Origin: Clavibacter sp. B3I6
Lineage (GTDB): Bacteria; Actinomycetota; Actinomycetes; Actinomycetales; Microbacteriaceae
Length of the DNA: 64,000 nucleotides
NCBI RefSeq assembly: GCF_030816895.1
Contig: NZ_JAUSYL010000001.1
Location: 1,984,001 to 2,048,000, forward strand
Direction of reading: 5' to 3'
The position numbers were made by a program, and so were the translations under genes. Positions within the stretch are counted from its first letter, which is position 1; each line of letters opens with the position of its first letter. This document shows, piece after piece, positions 35,559 to 43,165 of this stretch. The notes beneath the pieces were generated by a model. That model saw nothing but the letters and a program-made list of their open reading frames with translations. It ran no database searches and had not been told where the DNA came from.

Positions 35559-35598
35559 ACGCTACCCCGGATCCGTCCTCCTGTAAAGCGGTTAACCG
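35559..35598 (-). promoter_or_regulatory. Promoter and operator of the thuAB-like operon
   Basis: On the minus strand TTTACA (35587-35582), a 17-base spacer and TAGCGT (35564-35559) make a good housekeeping promoter, about 100 bases before the binding-protein start. The 10-bp palindrome CGGTTAACCG (35589-35598) abuts the -35 box and is a likely repressor site, for the ROK protein of the operon or another regulator. Confidence 0.75.
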
Positions 35599-35682
35599 GA
35601 AAGCTTGCGCCGCCGTGCCCCTGGACGCGGGGAGCCGGCGCCGGGATCATGACGAGCACACCGCGAGCTCGAGGAGGAGCCC

Positions 35683-36228
35683 ATGCGCAAGCTCACCGCC
35701 GGTCTGTTCACGTCCGTCGACGGCGTCGTGGAGTCGCCGAACCTGTTCCAGGGCGACTACTTCGACGCCGAGCTCGGCGCGGGGATGGGCCGCTTCATGG
35801 CGCAGGTCACCACGGCCGTGCTCGGCCGGCACGGATACGAGGAGTGGTCGTCGCACTGGCCCGGTGCCCCGGCGGACGACGCGTTCGCCGCCTTCATCAA
35901 CCCGATCGAGAAGCTCGTCGCCTCGCGGACGCTCAGCGGCGCGCTCGGCTGGAACGCGCGCCTCATCGAGGGCGACGTGGCCGAGGCGCTCACCGCGCTG
36001 AAGCGCACCGATGGCGGCGACATCGCGGTCTTCGCCAGCATCTCGCTCGCCCGGCAGCTGCTGTTCGCGGGGGTGCTCGACGAGCTGACCCTCATGGTCC
36101 ACCCGGTCGTCGCCGGGGCCGGCCGCCGCCTGTTCGGGCCCGACGACCCGATGACGCGGCTGGAGCTCGTCGGCTCGGAGATCACGAGCCGGGGCAACGC
36201 CGTGCTCACCTACGCGCGGCGGGACTGA
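35683..36228 (+). CDS. RibD C-terminal/dihydrofolate-reductase-like reductase
   Basis: 181 residues of the RibD_C family: MRKLTAGLFTSVDGVVESPN at the start, AVLGRHGYEEWS, the NADPH-loop equivalent GGDIAVFASISLARQLL and DELTLMVHPVVAGAGRRLF. These small reductases are common in actinobacteria, with mostly unknown substrates. GAGGAGGAGCCC precedes ATG 35683. It is divergent from the sugar operon but shares no obvious function with it. Confidence 0.9.
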   Translation: MRKLTAGLFTSVDGVVESPNLFQGDYFDAELGAGMGRFMAQVTTAVLGRHGYEEWSSHWPGAPADDAFAAFINPIEKLVASRTLSGALGWNARLIEGDVAEALTALKRTDGGDIAVFASISLARQLLFAGVLDELTLMVHPVVAGAGRRLFGPDDPMTRLELVGSEITSRGNAVLTYARRD

Positions 36229-36411
36229 CCGCACGCCGAGGCCCTCGAGGTGCGCGGCGAGGTCCGTACGACCAGCGCGGCCGGCGACTACGCCATCACG
36301 ACCGACACCGTGATGGGCGCCGTGTCGAACGGGATCGGCAGCGACACGTCGTCGCCGCGCTCCTCCGTGCTCGCGACGACCATGGGCGACATCACGGTCG
36401 ACGCGCGCTGA
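36229..36411 (+). pseudogene. Remnant of a repeat beta-strand (DUF4097-like) protein
   Basis: The frame that continues past the preceding stop reads ALEVRGEVRTTSAAGDYAIT, then DTVMGAVSNGIGSDTSSPRS and SVLATTMGDITVDAR before TGA at 36409-36411. Strands of the type xTxAGDxxIxT and GDITVDA recall the C-terminal end of DUF4097 adhesin-like proteins. No ribosome-binding site or full-length frame is present, so it looks like a decayed 3' end. Function none. Confidence 0.4.
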
Positions 36412-36457
36412 CGACGCATCGTCCGCAGCCCCGCCGTGACGTCCGCTGCCGCGGGGG

Positions 36458-37063
36458 TCACGGCGTCGTCGCGTCCGCCTCGGCCGGCCCGAGCGGCGGC
36501 AGCAGGCCCTGCTCGGCGGCCGCCGCGCGGGCGATGAGCAGGGTCGGGTCCTCGACGCCGCCCGCGGCGATGAGGGCGTCGAGCTCGGCGACGGGCATCC
36601 GCACGAGGCGCACCTGCTCCGACGGGTCGGAGCGGTCGGCGGTGCCCGCGGTGGTCGGGGCGGTGCAGGCGAACACGTGGATCGGCCAGGACGCGCGGCC
36701 CGGGTTCACGGCGTAGGTGCGGAGGTGGCGGAGTTCCGACGCGACGAGGCCCAGCTCCTCCTCGAGCTCGCGGCGGGCGGCGTCGGCGGGCTCCTCGTCG
36801 GCGTCGCCCGCGCCGCCGGGGAGGTCGAGGATCCACCGCCCGAGCGGGTAGCGGAACTGGCGCGCGAGCAGCACGTCGTCGCCGTCGACGACCAGCGTCG
36901 CGACCGCGAACGGCACGCTCTCGTCCACCTCGTAGCGGGACGCGGACCCGTCCGGCAGGAGCACGTCGTGCTCGACGAGCGCGACGCGTCCGCGGTGCAG
37001 GTCGCGTCGGCCGGTGGTGGACCAGGGGCGCTCGGGCTCGGGCTGCGGATCGGCGCGCGTCAT
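36458..37063 (-). CDS. Nudix hydrolase, ADP-ribose pyrophosphatase-like
   Basis: 201 residues with a complete Nudix box at about 84-106 (G-x5-E-x7-REL-x-EE-x-G: GGAGDADEEPADAARRELEE and following ELGL), which binds Mg2+ for pyrophosphate cleavage. The N-terminal strands VALVEHDVLLPDGS are typical of the ADP-ribose branch. TAGGCT is 6 bases before ATG 37063, indicating a leaderless mRNA. Housekeeping removal of ADP-ribose is likely. Confidence 0.9.
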   Translation of the reverse strand: MTRADPQPEPERPWSTTGRRDLHRGRVALVEHDVLLPDGSASRYEVDESVPFAVATLVVDGDDVLLARQFRYPLGRWILDLPGGAGDADEEPADAARRELEEELGLVASELRHLRTYAVNPGRASWPIHVFACTAPTTAGTADRSDPSEQVRLVRMPVAELDALIAAGGVEDPTLLIARAAAAEQGLLPPLGPAEADATTP

Positions 37064-37113
37064 CCCGCGAGCCTAGAGCGCGTCCGGAGCGGCGCCCCCG
37101 AGCGCGGGCGCCG

Positions 37114-37494
37114 TCAGAGCCCGGATCCCACCAGGATCCCCAGGCCCGCCGCCGCGATGGCGACCACGAGCATCCCCACGCCGTTCGCGAGCGCGGCCCC
37201 GACGCGTCCGGCCTGCGCCAGCCGCACCGTCTCGAGGCTCGCGGTGCTGAAGGTCGTGTAGCCGCCCATCAGGCCGCCGCCGAGGATCAGGAGCAGGTCG
37301 TGCGGGAGGCCGGCCTGCGCGGCGGCGCCGGTGAGGAGGCCGAGCCCGAACGAGCCGGTGACGTTGATCACGGTCGTGCCCACCGGGTACGCGCCGCCCA
37401 CCCGACCGCGGACCGCGCCGTCGACGACGAGGCGCAGGGCGGATCCCGCCCCGCCCGCGAGGCAGATGAGCGCGAAGACGAGCGGGCCGGTCAC
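37114..37494 (-). CDS. crcB: Fluoride channel subunit CrcB/Fluc
   Basis: 126 residues, four helices. Conserved Fluc features: VINVTGSFGLG with the pore Asn, and GGLMGGYTTFSTASLE with the Phe/Ser/Thr track that lines the fluoride path. It is encoded next to and overlapping (37491-37494) a second CrcB gene; such pairs form an antiparallel heterodimer in the membrane that lets toxic fluoride out. Confidence 0.92.
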   Translation of the reverse strand: MTGPLVFALICLAGGAGSALRLVVDGAVRGRVGGAYPVGTTVINVTGSFGLGLLTGAAAQAGLPHDLLLILGGGLMGGYTTFSTASLETVRLAQAGRVGAALANGVGMLVVAIAAAGLGILVGSGL

Positions 37495-37982
37495 GACGGC
37501 GTCCCCGTGGCGCGGCCCGCGGCCGAACTGCGATGCAGCGCCGCCCCCGTCGCGATGCCGGCGACCGACGCCGCGGCGCCCCCGACGAGCGTGACGCCTG
37601 CGTACGCGAGCGCCGTGCCGAGCGCCGGCCCGGTGAGCACGGCCGCGTCAGTGGCGAGCGAGCTGTAGGTGGTGAAGCCGCCGAGCACGCCCGTGCCGAC
37701 CAGCAGCCGGATCCCGCGGCGCCGCCCCGCGTCGGGCCCGCGCCGGGCGAGCGCCTCCAGCAGCGCGCCGAGCGCGAAGGCGCCGACCACGTTGATCAGG
37801 AGGATCGTCAGCGGGAAGCCCCCGGCCGGGGCGGGCCAGGTGAGCGCGAGCGCCTCGCGGATGCCGGTGCCCGCCGCGCCGCCGAGCGCGACGAGGCCCA
37901 GGGACGACCAGCGGAGATGGACGGGACGACCGGGGTCGACGTGCGCCGCGGGGAGGTCGAGCGGCGCGGCGTCGTCGGTCAT
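37491..37982 (-). CDS. crcB: Fluoride channel subunit CrcB/Fluc, longer partner
   Basis: 163 residues. A hydrophilic N-terminal extension of about 25 residues precedes four helices with LLINVVGAFALGALLEALAR and GVLGGFTTYSSLATDAA, the Fluc pore motifs. Overlaps its partner gene by ATGA. GGGGAGACC stands before ATG 37982. I looked for a fluoride riboswitch in the leader and did not see its conserved core. Confidence 0.9.
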   Translation of the reverse strand: MTDDAAPLDLPAAHVDPGRPVHLRWSSLGLVALGGAAGTGIREALALTWPAPAGGFPLTILLINVVGAFALGALLEALARRGPDAGRRRGIRLLVGTGVLGGFTTYSSLATDAAVLTGPALGTALAYAGVTLVGGAAASVAGIATGAALHRSSAAGRATGTPS

Positions 37983-38015
37983 GCGGTCTCCCCTCTCGGC
38001 GGCCGCACCATTGAA

Positions 38016-38049
38016 CCACGCGCCCGGGGACCTCCCCGGGCGCGCGTGG
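38016..38049 (-). terminator. Terminator between the 90-residue protein gene and crcB
   Basis: A 12-bp GC stem with two bulged bases and three further pairs spans 38016-38049. It lies after the stop of the minus-strand gene at 38071 and before the crcB pair, separating their transcripts. Confidence 0.65.
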
Positions 38050-38070
38050 GACGGCCCGGTCGACCGTGGC

Positions 38071-38343
38071 TCAGTCGAGGGCGTACAGGTCGAGGTCCAT
38101 CCGCATCGGGATGGGCCAGGGCTCGGAGGCGTCCTCGTCCTGGCGCTCGTGCACCTCGAAGCGGACCGCGGAGCGGGGCGTCACGAGCACGGACACCTTC
38201 ACGTTCCCGCTCGTGATGAATTCGACGAACTGCGATCCGGCGTTCGCGGCCGCGACGATGCGCTCCTTGAGCCGGCCGACGTCCTCGCCGTCCTCGAGCT
38301 GGAAGCCCTGCCCGTCGATGCGGATGGTGGTGGTGGTGTGCAT
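38071..38343 (-). CDS. Small conserved hypothetical protein
   Basis: 90 residues: strand-helix-strand pattern (TTTIRIDGQGFQLEDGEDVG, LKERIVAAANAG, FVEFITSGNVKVSVLVTPRS) and an acidic, Pro/Met-rich end. It looks like a compact cytoplasmic alpha/beta domain. No family recognised, although the layout is like those of proteins of about 90-100 residues widespread in Microbacteriaceae. AGAGGGTCAC precedes the ATG. The 200 bp on the other side hold only the promoter of the next gene. Confidence 0.65.
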   Translation of the reverse strand: MHTTTTIRIDGQGFQLEDGEDVGRLKERIVAAANAGSQFVEFITSGNVKVSVLVTPRSAVRFEVHERQDEDASEPWPIPMRMDLDLYALD

Positions 38344-38543
38344 GTGACCCTCTGTCGAGCTGCGCCGGGGGAAGGCCCGGCGTCCTGCCGGAGCACCACG
38401 GGGTCTGGGCGAATGCTCCGGATGCCGAGGCTACGCGGCGGGCGACGGGCGGTCACCCCCTTGACAGGGACGCCAGTGGTGACACCCGCGCCGCGGACCG
38501 GGCCGCCCTGGCGGGGACAGGCGCCCGCCGGTACCGTCGCACC

Positions 38544-38798
38544 ATGAACGCCCACGGCATCGTCGCCCCGCCCCCGCCGCCCGAGGGGCGCAAGGCCATG
38601 GGCCCCGCCTCCTACTTCCCGAGCATCGAGCGGACCTACGGGCAGCCGGTCCAGCACTGGATCGACCTCGCCGACGCCCGCCTCGACGACGAGCCGCACA
38701 TGCAGGTCGTCGCCTGGCTGAAGGCGGAGCACGGCCTCGGCCACGGCCACGCCAACGCGGTCGTCGCCTTCGTGAAGGCCTGTCGCGCGTCGGCCTGA
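38544..38798 (+). CDS. DUF4287-domain protein
   Basis: 84 residues. The core YFPSIERTYGQPVQHWIDLADA followed by AWLKAEHGLGHGHANAVVAF matches DUF4287, a short helical domain also fused to DUF5655 transport-like domains. Cytoplasmic, function unknown. TACCGT lies 6 bases before the ATG. It stands alone here without a fused partner. Confidence 0.85.
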   Translation: MNAHGIVAPPPPPEGRKAMGPASYFPSIERTYGQPVQHWIDLADARLDDEPHMQVVAWLKAEHGLGHGHANAVVAFVKACRASA

Positions 38799-38857
38799 CC
38801 GGCGCCCGGCCGCCCGCACCCCCCGCGCCGCCGTCGGCGCGCCCGTAGCCTGGGCGC

Positions 38858-39466
38858 ATGCGGACCCGTCGGATCGTCGTCGTCGCGTCGACCTCGCTCC
38901 TCGCCGCGGTCGCCGCGGTGCTCCTCGCGAGCGAGGGGATCCACCGGCTCGCCAGCACGCGCGGCCTCGGCCACCCGCCGAGCTCGGGGGGCCGCGAGGC
39001 GGTCGTCGTGCTCGGCTTCGGCGACGCCGGGCCGCGCGCGAACCGCGTCAACCGGTACCGCGTGCGGGCGGCGCTCCGCTCCATCGACCCGCGGGCCGCG
39101 TCCACCGTTCTGGTGCTCTGCGGCGGATCCGTGATGGGCGACGAGCCCGAGGCCCGGATCCTCGCCCGCTTCGCCCGCGACGAGCTCGGCTACCGGGGCC
39201 CGATCGCCCTCGAGGAGGACAGCCGGAGCACGCGCGAGAACGTCCGCAACGCGATCCCGCTCCTCGAGGACGCCGACGTGATCCGCATCGCCTCCGACCC
39301 CGTGCACGCGGAGGAGGCGCGCCGGATCCTCCGCGGCCTCCGCCCGGACCTCGCCGACCGCCTCGCGCGCGCCGAGGACTACCGCGTCGGGGAGGTCGCC
39401 TGGATGAAGCCGCTGGCCATCGCGGTGGCACTCCTCCGCCGGGCGCGGGACGCGTCCCGCGACTGA
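38858..39466 (+). CDS. YdcF/DUF218-family protein
   Basis: 202 residues. An N-terminal membrane helix (VVVASTSLLAAVAAVLLASEG) is followed by a DUF218 fold with VVVLGFGDAGPRANRVNRYR, LVLCGGSVMGDEPEARILA and EEDSRSTRENVRNAIPLL. The family is near SanA and YdcF, linked to cell-envelope functions with unknown reaction. TAGCCT is 6 bases before ATG 38858. Confidence 0.88.
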   Translation: MRTRRIVVVASTSLLAAVAAVLLASEGIHRLASTRGLGHPPSSGGREAVVVLGFGDAGPRANRVNRYRVRAALRSIDPRAASTVLVLCGGSVMGDEPEARILARFARDELGYRGPIALEEDSRSTRENVRNAIPLLEDADVIRIASDPVHAEEARRILRGLRPDLADRLARAEDYRVGEVAWMKPLAIAVALLRRARDASRD

Positions 39467-39578
39467 GCCGCCTGACCGAGCCGCCCGGCCGCGCCGCGTC
39501 GCGCGCCGGTCCCCGCTATACGCTGAGCAGGCGTCCGCCTGACGCGCCGCCCGACCGCGAGGAGCCGCCATCCCGACC

Positions 39579-40592
39579 ATGCGAGAGGTCGCCGCACGCG
39601 CGGGGGTCTCGATCGCCACGGTCTCTTTCGTCGTCAACGGCACCAAGGCCGTCTCGGAGCCGACGCGCCGCGCGGTCACCGCGGCGATGCAGGAGCTCGG
39701 CTACCGCAACAACGTCGTGGCCCGCGCCCTCGCGAGCAAGCGCACCCGGATCGTCGCGCTGCTGTTCCCCGCCGACGTGCAGCGCCTCAGCCGCATCGCC
39801 CTGGACATCTTCATGAGCGCCGCGACGCGCGCCTCGGAGCTCGGCTACCACCTGGTGCTCTGGCCCACCGGCACGTCGCCCGACGACGTGTCCGACCTCG
39901 TCAGCGGCCGGCTCGTCGACGGCGTCATCGTGATGGAGGTGCGCCTCGACGACGGGCGCATCCGCGAGCTGCAGGCCCTCGACGTGCCGTTCGTCTCCAT
40001 CGGCCGCACCGAGGACACGACCGCGCTGCCCTTCGTCGACATGGACTTCGAGCGCACGGTCGCCGAGGGCATCGACCACCTGCACGGCCTCGGCCACCGC
40101 CGGTTCGGGCTGATGGTGGAGGACCTCGAGGGCGGGCCCCTGCGCGGCTACGGGCCGACCACGCGCACCGAGCGGGCATTCCGGGCGGAGACCGCCGCGC
40201 GCGGGCTCCCCGCCGAGGTCGTCCGCTGCCCGCCGACGCCCGTGGGCGGCCGCGCGGCCGCGGGCGAGCTGCTGGCCGCGGACCCGGGCATCACCGCGGT
40301 GATGCTCCTCAACGACCAGGCCGCCCGCGGGCTCATCTCCGGGCTCGGCGAGGCGGGCCGGAGCGTGCCGGACGACGTGTCGATCCTGTCGCTCGCGACC
40401 TCCACCGAGGTGGGCGCGCTCGTCGAGCCGGCGCTCAGCACCATGGACGCGCCCGGTCCGGAGCTCGGGCGCCTCGCCGTGGAGACGCTCCTCGCCCGGC
40501 TCGACGGATCCGCCGACGAGCTGCCGCACGCGCTCCTGCCCTGCCGGCTGCACGTGGCCGCGTCGACCGGGCCGGCGCCGACCGCCCGCTGA
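39579..40592 (+). CDS. LacI-family regulator
   Basis: 337 residues. Helix-turn-helix at the very N terminus (MREVAARAGVSIATVSFVVN) and a sugar-binding-protein fold with RIVALLFPADVQRLSRIALD, LGHRRFGLMVEDLEGG, VMLLNDQAARGLISGL and AEPALSTMDAPG-like ending. GAGGAGCCGCC lies before the ATG, and TATACG at 39518-39523 is a possible -10 box. Convergent with a MocA-type dehydrogenase, which may be its target. Confidence 0.9.
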   Translation: MREVAARAGVSIATVSFVVNGTKAVSEPTRRAVTAAMQELGYRNNVVARALASKRTRIVALLFPADVQRLSRIALDIFMSAATRASELGYHLVLWPTGTSPDDVSDLVSGRLVDGVIVMEVRLDDGRIRELQALDVPFVSIGRTEDTTALPFVDMDFERTVAEGIDHLHGLGHRRFGLMVEDLEGGPLRGYGPTTRTERAFRAETAARGLPAEVVRCPPTPVGGRAAAGELLAADPGITAVMLLNDQAARGLISGLGEAGRSVPDDVSILSLATSTEVGALVEPALSTMDAPGPELGRLAVETLLARLDGSADELPHALLPCRLHVAASTGPAPTAR

Positions 40593-40637
40593 CGGCCGGA
40601 GCGCCCGCGTCGGCGGGCAGCCCGTGCCGGCGTCAGC
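40588..40637. terminator. Bidirectional terminator with stop codons in both arms
   Basis: The outer arms GCTGACG and CGTCAGC pair, followed by CCGG/CCGG, with an inner 6-bp hairpin at 40603-40618. The arms contain the TGA of the LacI gene (40590-40592) and the TGA of the convergent MocA gene (40635-40633). Confidence 0.75.
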
Positions 40638-41847
40638 TCCCCGCGGGGTCCACCGTCGTCCACGCGCTGCCGTCGGCCGAGCTGCGCTCCACCGCGTCGA
40701 GCACGCGCTGCACGCGGAGGCCGTCGGCGAACGACGGCTGCGGCTCGCGGCCCTCGGCGATGTCGTGGACGAGGTCGCGCACCTGGTGGCTGAACGCGTG
40801 CTCGTAGCCGAGGCCGTGGCCGGTGGGCCACCACGCCGCCGTGTAGGGGTGCTCGGGCTCGGTGACGAGGATCCGGCGGAAGCCCAGCCGGTCGGCGGGC
40901 GCGGTCGCGTCGTACAGCTCGATCTCGTTGAGGCGCTCGAGGTCGAAGGAGATGGCGCCGTCGGATCCGCTGAACTCCAGCCGCAGCGCGTTCTTCCGGC
41001 CGGTGGCCATGCGGGTCGCCTCGAAGCTCGCGAGCGCGCCCGAGGAGAGCTTCCCGGTGAAGTAGGCCGCGTCGTCGACGGTCACCTTCCCGCGCTCGCT
41101 CGACGCGACGCCGCCGAGGCCGCGCGTCTCGGCCAGCAGCGGGCGCTCCTCGACGAAGGTGCGGAGCAGGCCGCTGACCGCGTCGAGCGTGTCGCCGGTG
41201 ATGAACTGCACGGCGTCCACGATGTGCGCGCCGATGTCGCCGAGCGCGCCGGACCCGGCCGCCTCCTTGTCGAGGCGCCAGGTCATGGGGCCCTCGGCGT
41301 CGGTCAGCCAGTCCTGGAGGTAGAGCGCGCGCACCTGGCGGAGCTCGCCGATCGCGCCCTGGGCGACGAGGTCGCGCGCGAAGGTGATGGCCGGCACGCG
41401 ACGGTAGCTGAAGCCGACCATCGCGCGGATGCCCTTGGCGGCGGCCCTCTCGGCGGCCGCGGCCATGATCTCGGCCTCCTCGACCGTGTTCGCGAGCGGC
41501 TTCTCGCACAGCACGTGCTTGCCGGCCTCGAGCGCCGCGACCGCGACCTCGACGTGCGTGCTGCCGGGCGAGCAGATGTCGACGACGTCGATGTCGTCGC
41601 GCTCGATCGCGGCGCGCCAGTCGGTCTCGGCGCGGTCCCAGCCCCAGCGGTCCGCGGACTCCTGCGTGCGGGCCTGGTCGCGGCCGACGACGGACACCAT
41701 CCGCGGCGCGAGCGACAGGTCGAAGAACGCGGGGGCGACGCGCCAGGCCTGCGAGTGGGCGGCGCCCATGAAGCCGTGGCCGATCATCGCGACGCCGAGG
41801 GCGCCTCCGGTCTCGGGGGCGGACGCTGCGGGCTGCGTGTCGGACAT
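40633..41847 (-). CDS. Gfo/Idh/MocA family dehydrogenase
   Basis: 404 residues. NAD-binding motif MIGHGFMGAAH at about 20-30, EKPLANT with catalytic Lys near residue 111, and GDIGAHIVDAVQF with the conserved Asp/His. It has the C-terminal beta sheet of inositol and sugar dehydrogenases. GAAGGAGTCCC precedes ATG 41847. It stands alone, convergent with a LacI regulator, and probably oxidises a sugar or cyclitol. Confidence 0.9.
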   Translation of the reverse strand: MSDTQPAASAPETGGALGVAMIGHGFMGAAHSQAWRVAPAFFDLSLAPRMVSVVGRDQARTQESADRWGWDRAETDWRAAIERDDIDVVDICSPGSTHVEVAVAALEAGKHVLCEKPLANTVEEAEIMAAAAERAAAKGIRAMVGFSYRRVPAITFARDLVAQGAIGELRQVRALYLQDWLTDAEGPMTWRLDKEAAGSGALGDIGAHIVDAVQFITGDTLDAVSGLLRTFVEERPLLAETRGLGGVASSERGKVTVDDAAYFTGKLSSGALASFEATRMATGRKNALRLEFSGSDGAISFDLERLNEIELYDATAPADRLGFRRILVTEPEHPYTAAWWPTGHGLGYEHAFSHQVRDLVHDIAEGREPQPSFADGLRVQRVLDAVERSSADGSAWTTVDPAGS

Positions 41848-42017
41848 GGGACTCCTTCGTCTCCTACGGGGGTGCGGATCCGCGTGCAGGTGATTCGTTG
41901 CGGGTCGCGTCAAATGTACGGGGCGGCCGCCGGGCCTGACAAGGCGGCCGCCCGACCCCTCGACCCCGGGGCGACCGCCGTCCTAGGGTGGAGGCGACCC
42001 GGCCGGAGGGGGACGAC

Positions 42018-42563
42018 ATGATCCCGCTGGACTTCCCGCGCGACGTCGCCTTCATGGCGGCCGTGTTCGGGATCGCGACGTTCGCCTGGGCCGGTTGGGC
42101 GCAGGAGCGTCCGCCGCGCACCGCCTGGCGCATCGTGCTCGGCGCGCTCGCGCTGGTCGGCCTCGCCGTGGTGGGGCTCACGCTGCCCGCCGCCATCCGC
42201 GACTGGGAGACGCCGACCGCGCTCGTCGTGGACTCGGCGCCGTTCGCGGTCTACGTCGCGATGGTCGCCGTCGAGCTCGTCGCCGGGGGGATCGCCGCCG
42301 CCGTCCTCGTCCGTCGGGGAGCACCGGAGCTCGTGGCCCCCGTCATCATGATCGTCGTCGGGATCCACTGGATCCCCATGATCTGGGTGTTCCAGCAGCC
42401 CGTGCTCGCGCTCATCGCCGCCTGGTGCCTCCTGGTGGGGATCGCGGCCTTCCTCCTCCCGCGGGACCGGCAGGCGCCGAGCTTCTGGTGCGGGATCCTC
42501 GGCGCCCCGGCCCTGCTCGCCGTGGGCGTCGCGTGCGCCGTGACGTACGCCGCCCGGCCCTAG
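42018..42563 (+). CDS. Integral membrane protein, unknown
   Basis: 181 residues, five to six predicted helices (FMAAVFGIATFAWAGWAQ, IVLGALALVGLAVVGLTL, PFAVYVAMVAVELVAGGIAA, VIMIVVGIHWIPMIWVF and two more). Trp- and aromatic-containing helices recall unnamed actinobacterial proteins. ATG 42018 has AGGGGG before it; a GTG at 41988 overlaps the TAGGGT box and is unlikely as start. Confidence 0.7.
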   Translation: MIPLDFPRDVAFMAAVFGIATFAWAGWAQERPPRTAWRIVLGALALVGLAVVGLTLPAAIRDWETPTALVVDSAPFAVYVAMVAVELVAGGIAAAVLVRRGAPELVAPVIMIVVGIHWIPMIWVFQQPVLALIAAWCLLVGIAAFLLPRDRQAPSFWCGILGAPALLAVGVACAVTYAARP

Positions 42564-42579
42564 CCCGACCGAGGCGTGC

Positions 42580-43074
42580 TCAGCCCTTCCGGCGGCGTGA
42601 CGCGGACCGCGGCGGCGCGGCGCGGAGGTGCTCGGTGACGCGGCCGAGGATCCGCGCGAGGTGGCCGGCGTCGGCGTCCGACAGCGGCGCGAAGAGGAGC
42701 CCGTGCACGGTCCGGATGTGCCCGGGGAACACGACGGCGAGCACCTCGCGGCCCGCGTCGGTGAGGGCGACCACGGTGCTGCGCTCGTCGTCCGGCGACG
42801 GCGACCGGGTGACGAGCCCGCGCTGCTCGAGGAGCTGCGCCTGGTAGGTGAGGCCGCTGCGGCTGTAGACGACGCCGTCGGCGAGGTCGGTCATGCGCAG
42901 GTGGCCGTCCGGCGCGTCGCCGAGCCGCGCGAGCAGCTGGAACTGGACGTAGCTGAGGCCGCCCGCGTCGCGGAGCTGCGCCTCGACGGCGGGGCGCAGC
43001 AGGCTGCCGACCTCCGTGAAGGCGAGGTAGGCGCCGAGCTGCGTCGGCGTCAGGGATCGGGGGGCGTCCGTCAT
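42580..43074 (-). CDS. MarR-family regulator
   Basis: 164 residues: winged helix with LSYVQFQLLARLGDAPDGHL, MTDLADGVVYSRSGLTYQAQLLEQRGLVTRS and the wing SPDDERSTVVALTDAGREVL. ATG 43074 follows TAGGAT by 7 bases, hence probably leaderless. Divergent from an oxidoreductase across twin operators that overlap both -35 boxes. It should sense a small aromatic or electrophile and derepress the reductase. Confidence 0.9.
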   Translation of the reverse strand: MTDAPRSLTPTQLGAYLAFTEVGSLLRPAVEAQLRDAGGLSYVQFQLLARLGDAPDGHLRMTDLADGVVYSRSGLTYQAQLLEQRGLVTRSPSPDDERSTVVALTDAGREVLAVVFPGHIRTVHGLLFAPLSDADAGHLARILGRVTEHLRAAPPRSASRRRKG

Positions 43075-43081
43075 GGATCCC

Positions 43082-43146
43082 ATCCTAGGTGTTGCTTCGC
43101 ATTCGAAGCAGTGTTAGCGTCGCGTCATTGCTTCGAACTCGAAGCA
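43082..43146. promoter_or_regulatory. Divergent MarR promoter region with two TGCTTCG-N4-CGAAGCA operators
   Basis: Perfect 7-bp-arm palindromes lie at 43093-43110 and 43129-43146, 36 bp apart. Plus-strand promoter: TTGCTT (43092-43097), 17 bases, TAGCGT (43115-43120). Minus-strand promoter: TGCTTC (43110-43105), 17 bases, TAGGAT (43087-43082). Operator 1 covers both -35 boxes and operator 2 lies just past the plus-strand start. Confidence 0.85.
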
Positions 43147-43165
43147 CTAGACGAAGGGCAAGACC

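Noticed and set aside
37983..38070. Fluoride riboswitch before the crcB pair
   Set aside because: The leader contains a terminator hairpin but not the conserved riboswitch core sequences I would expect.
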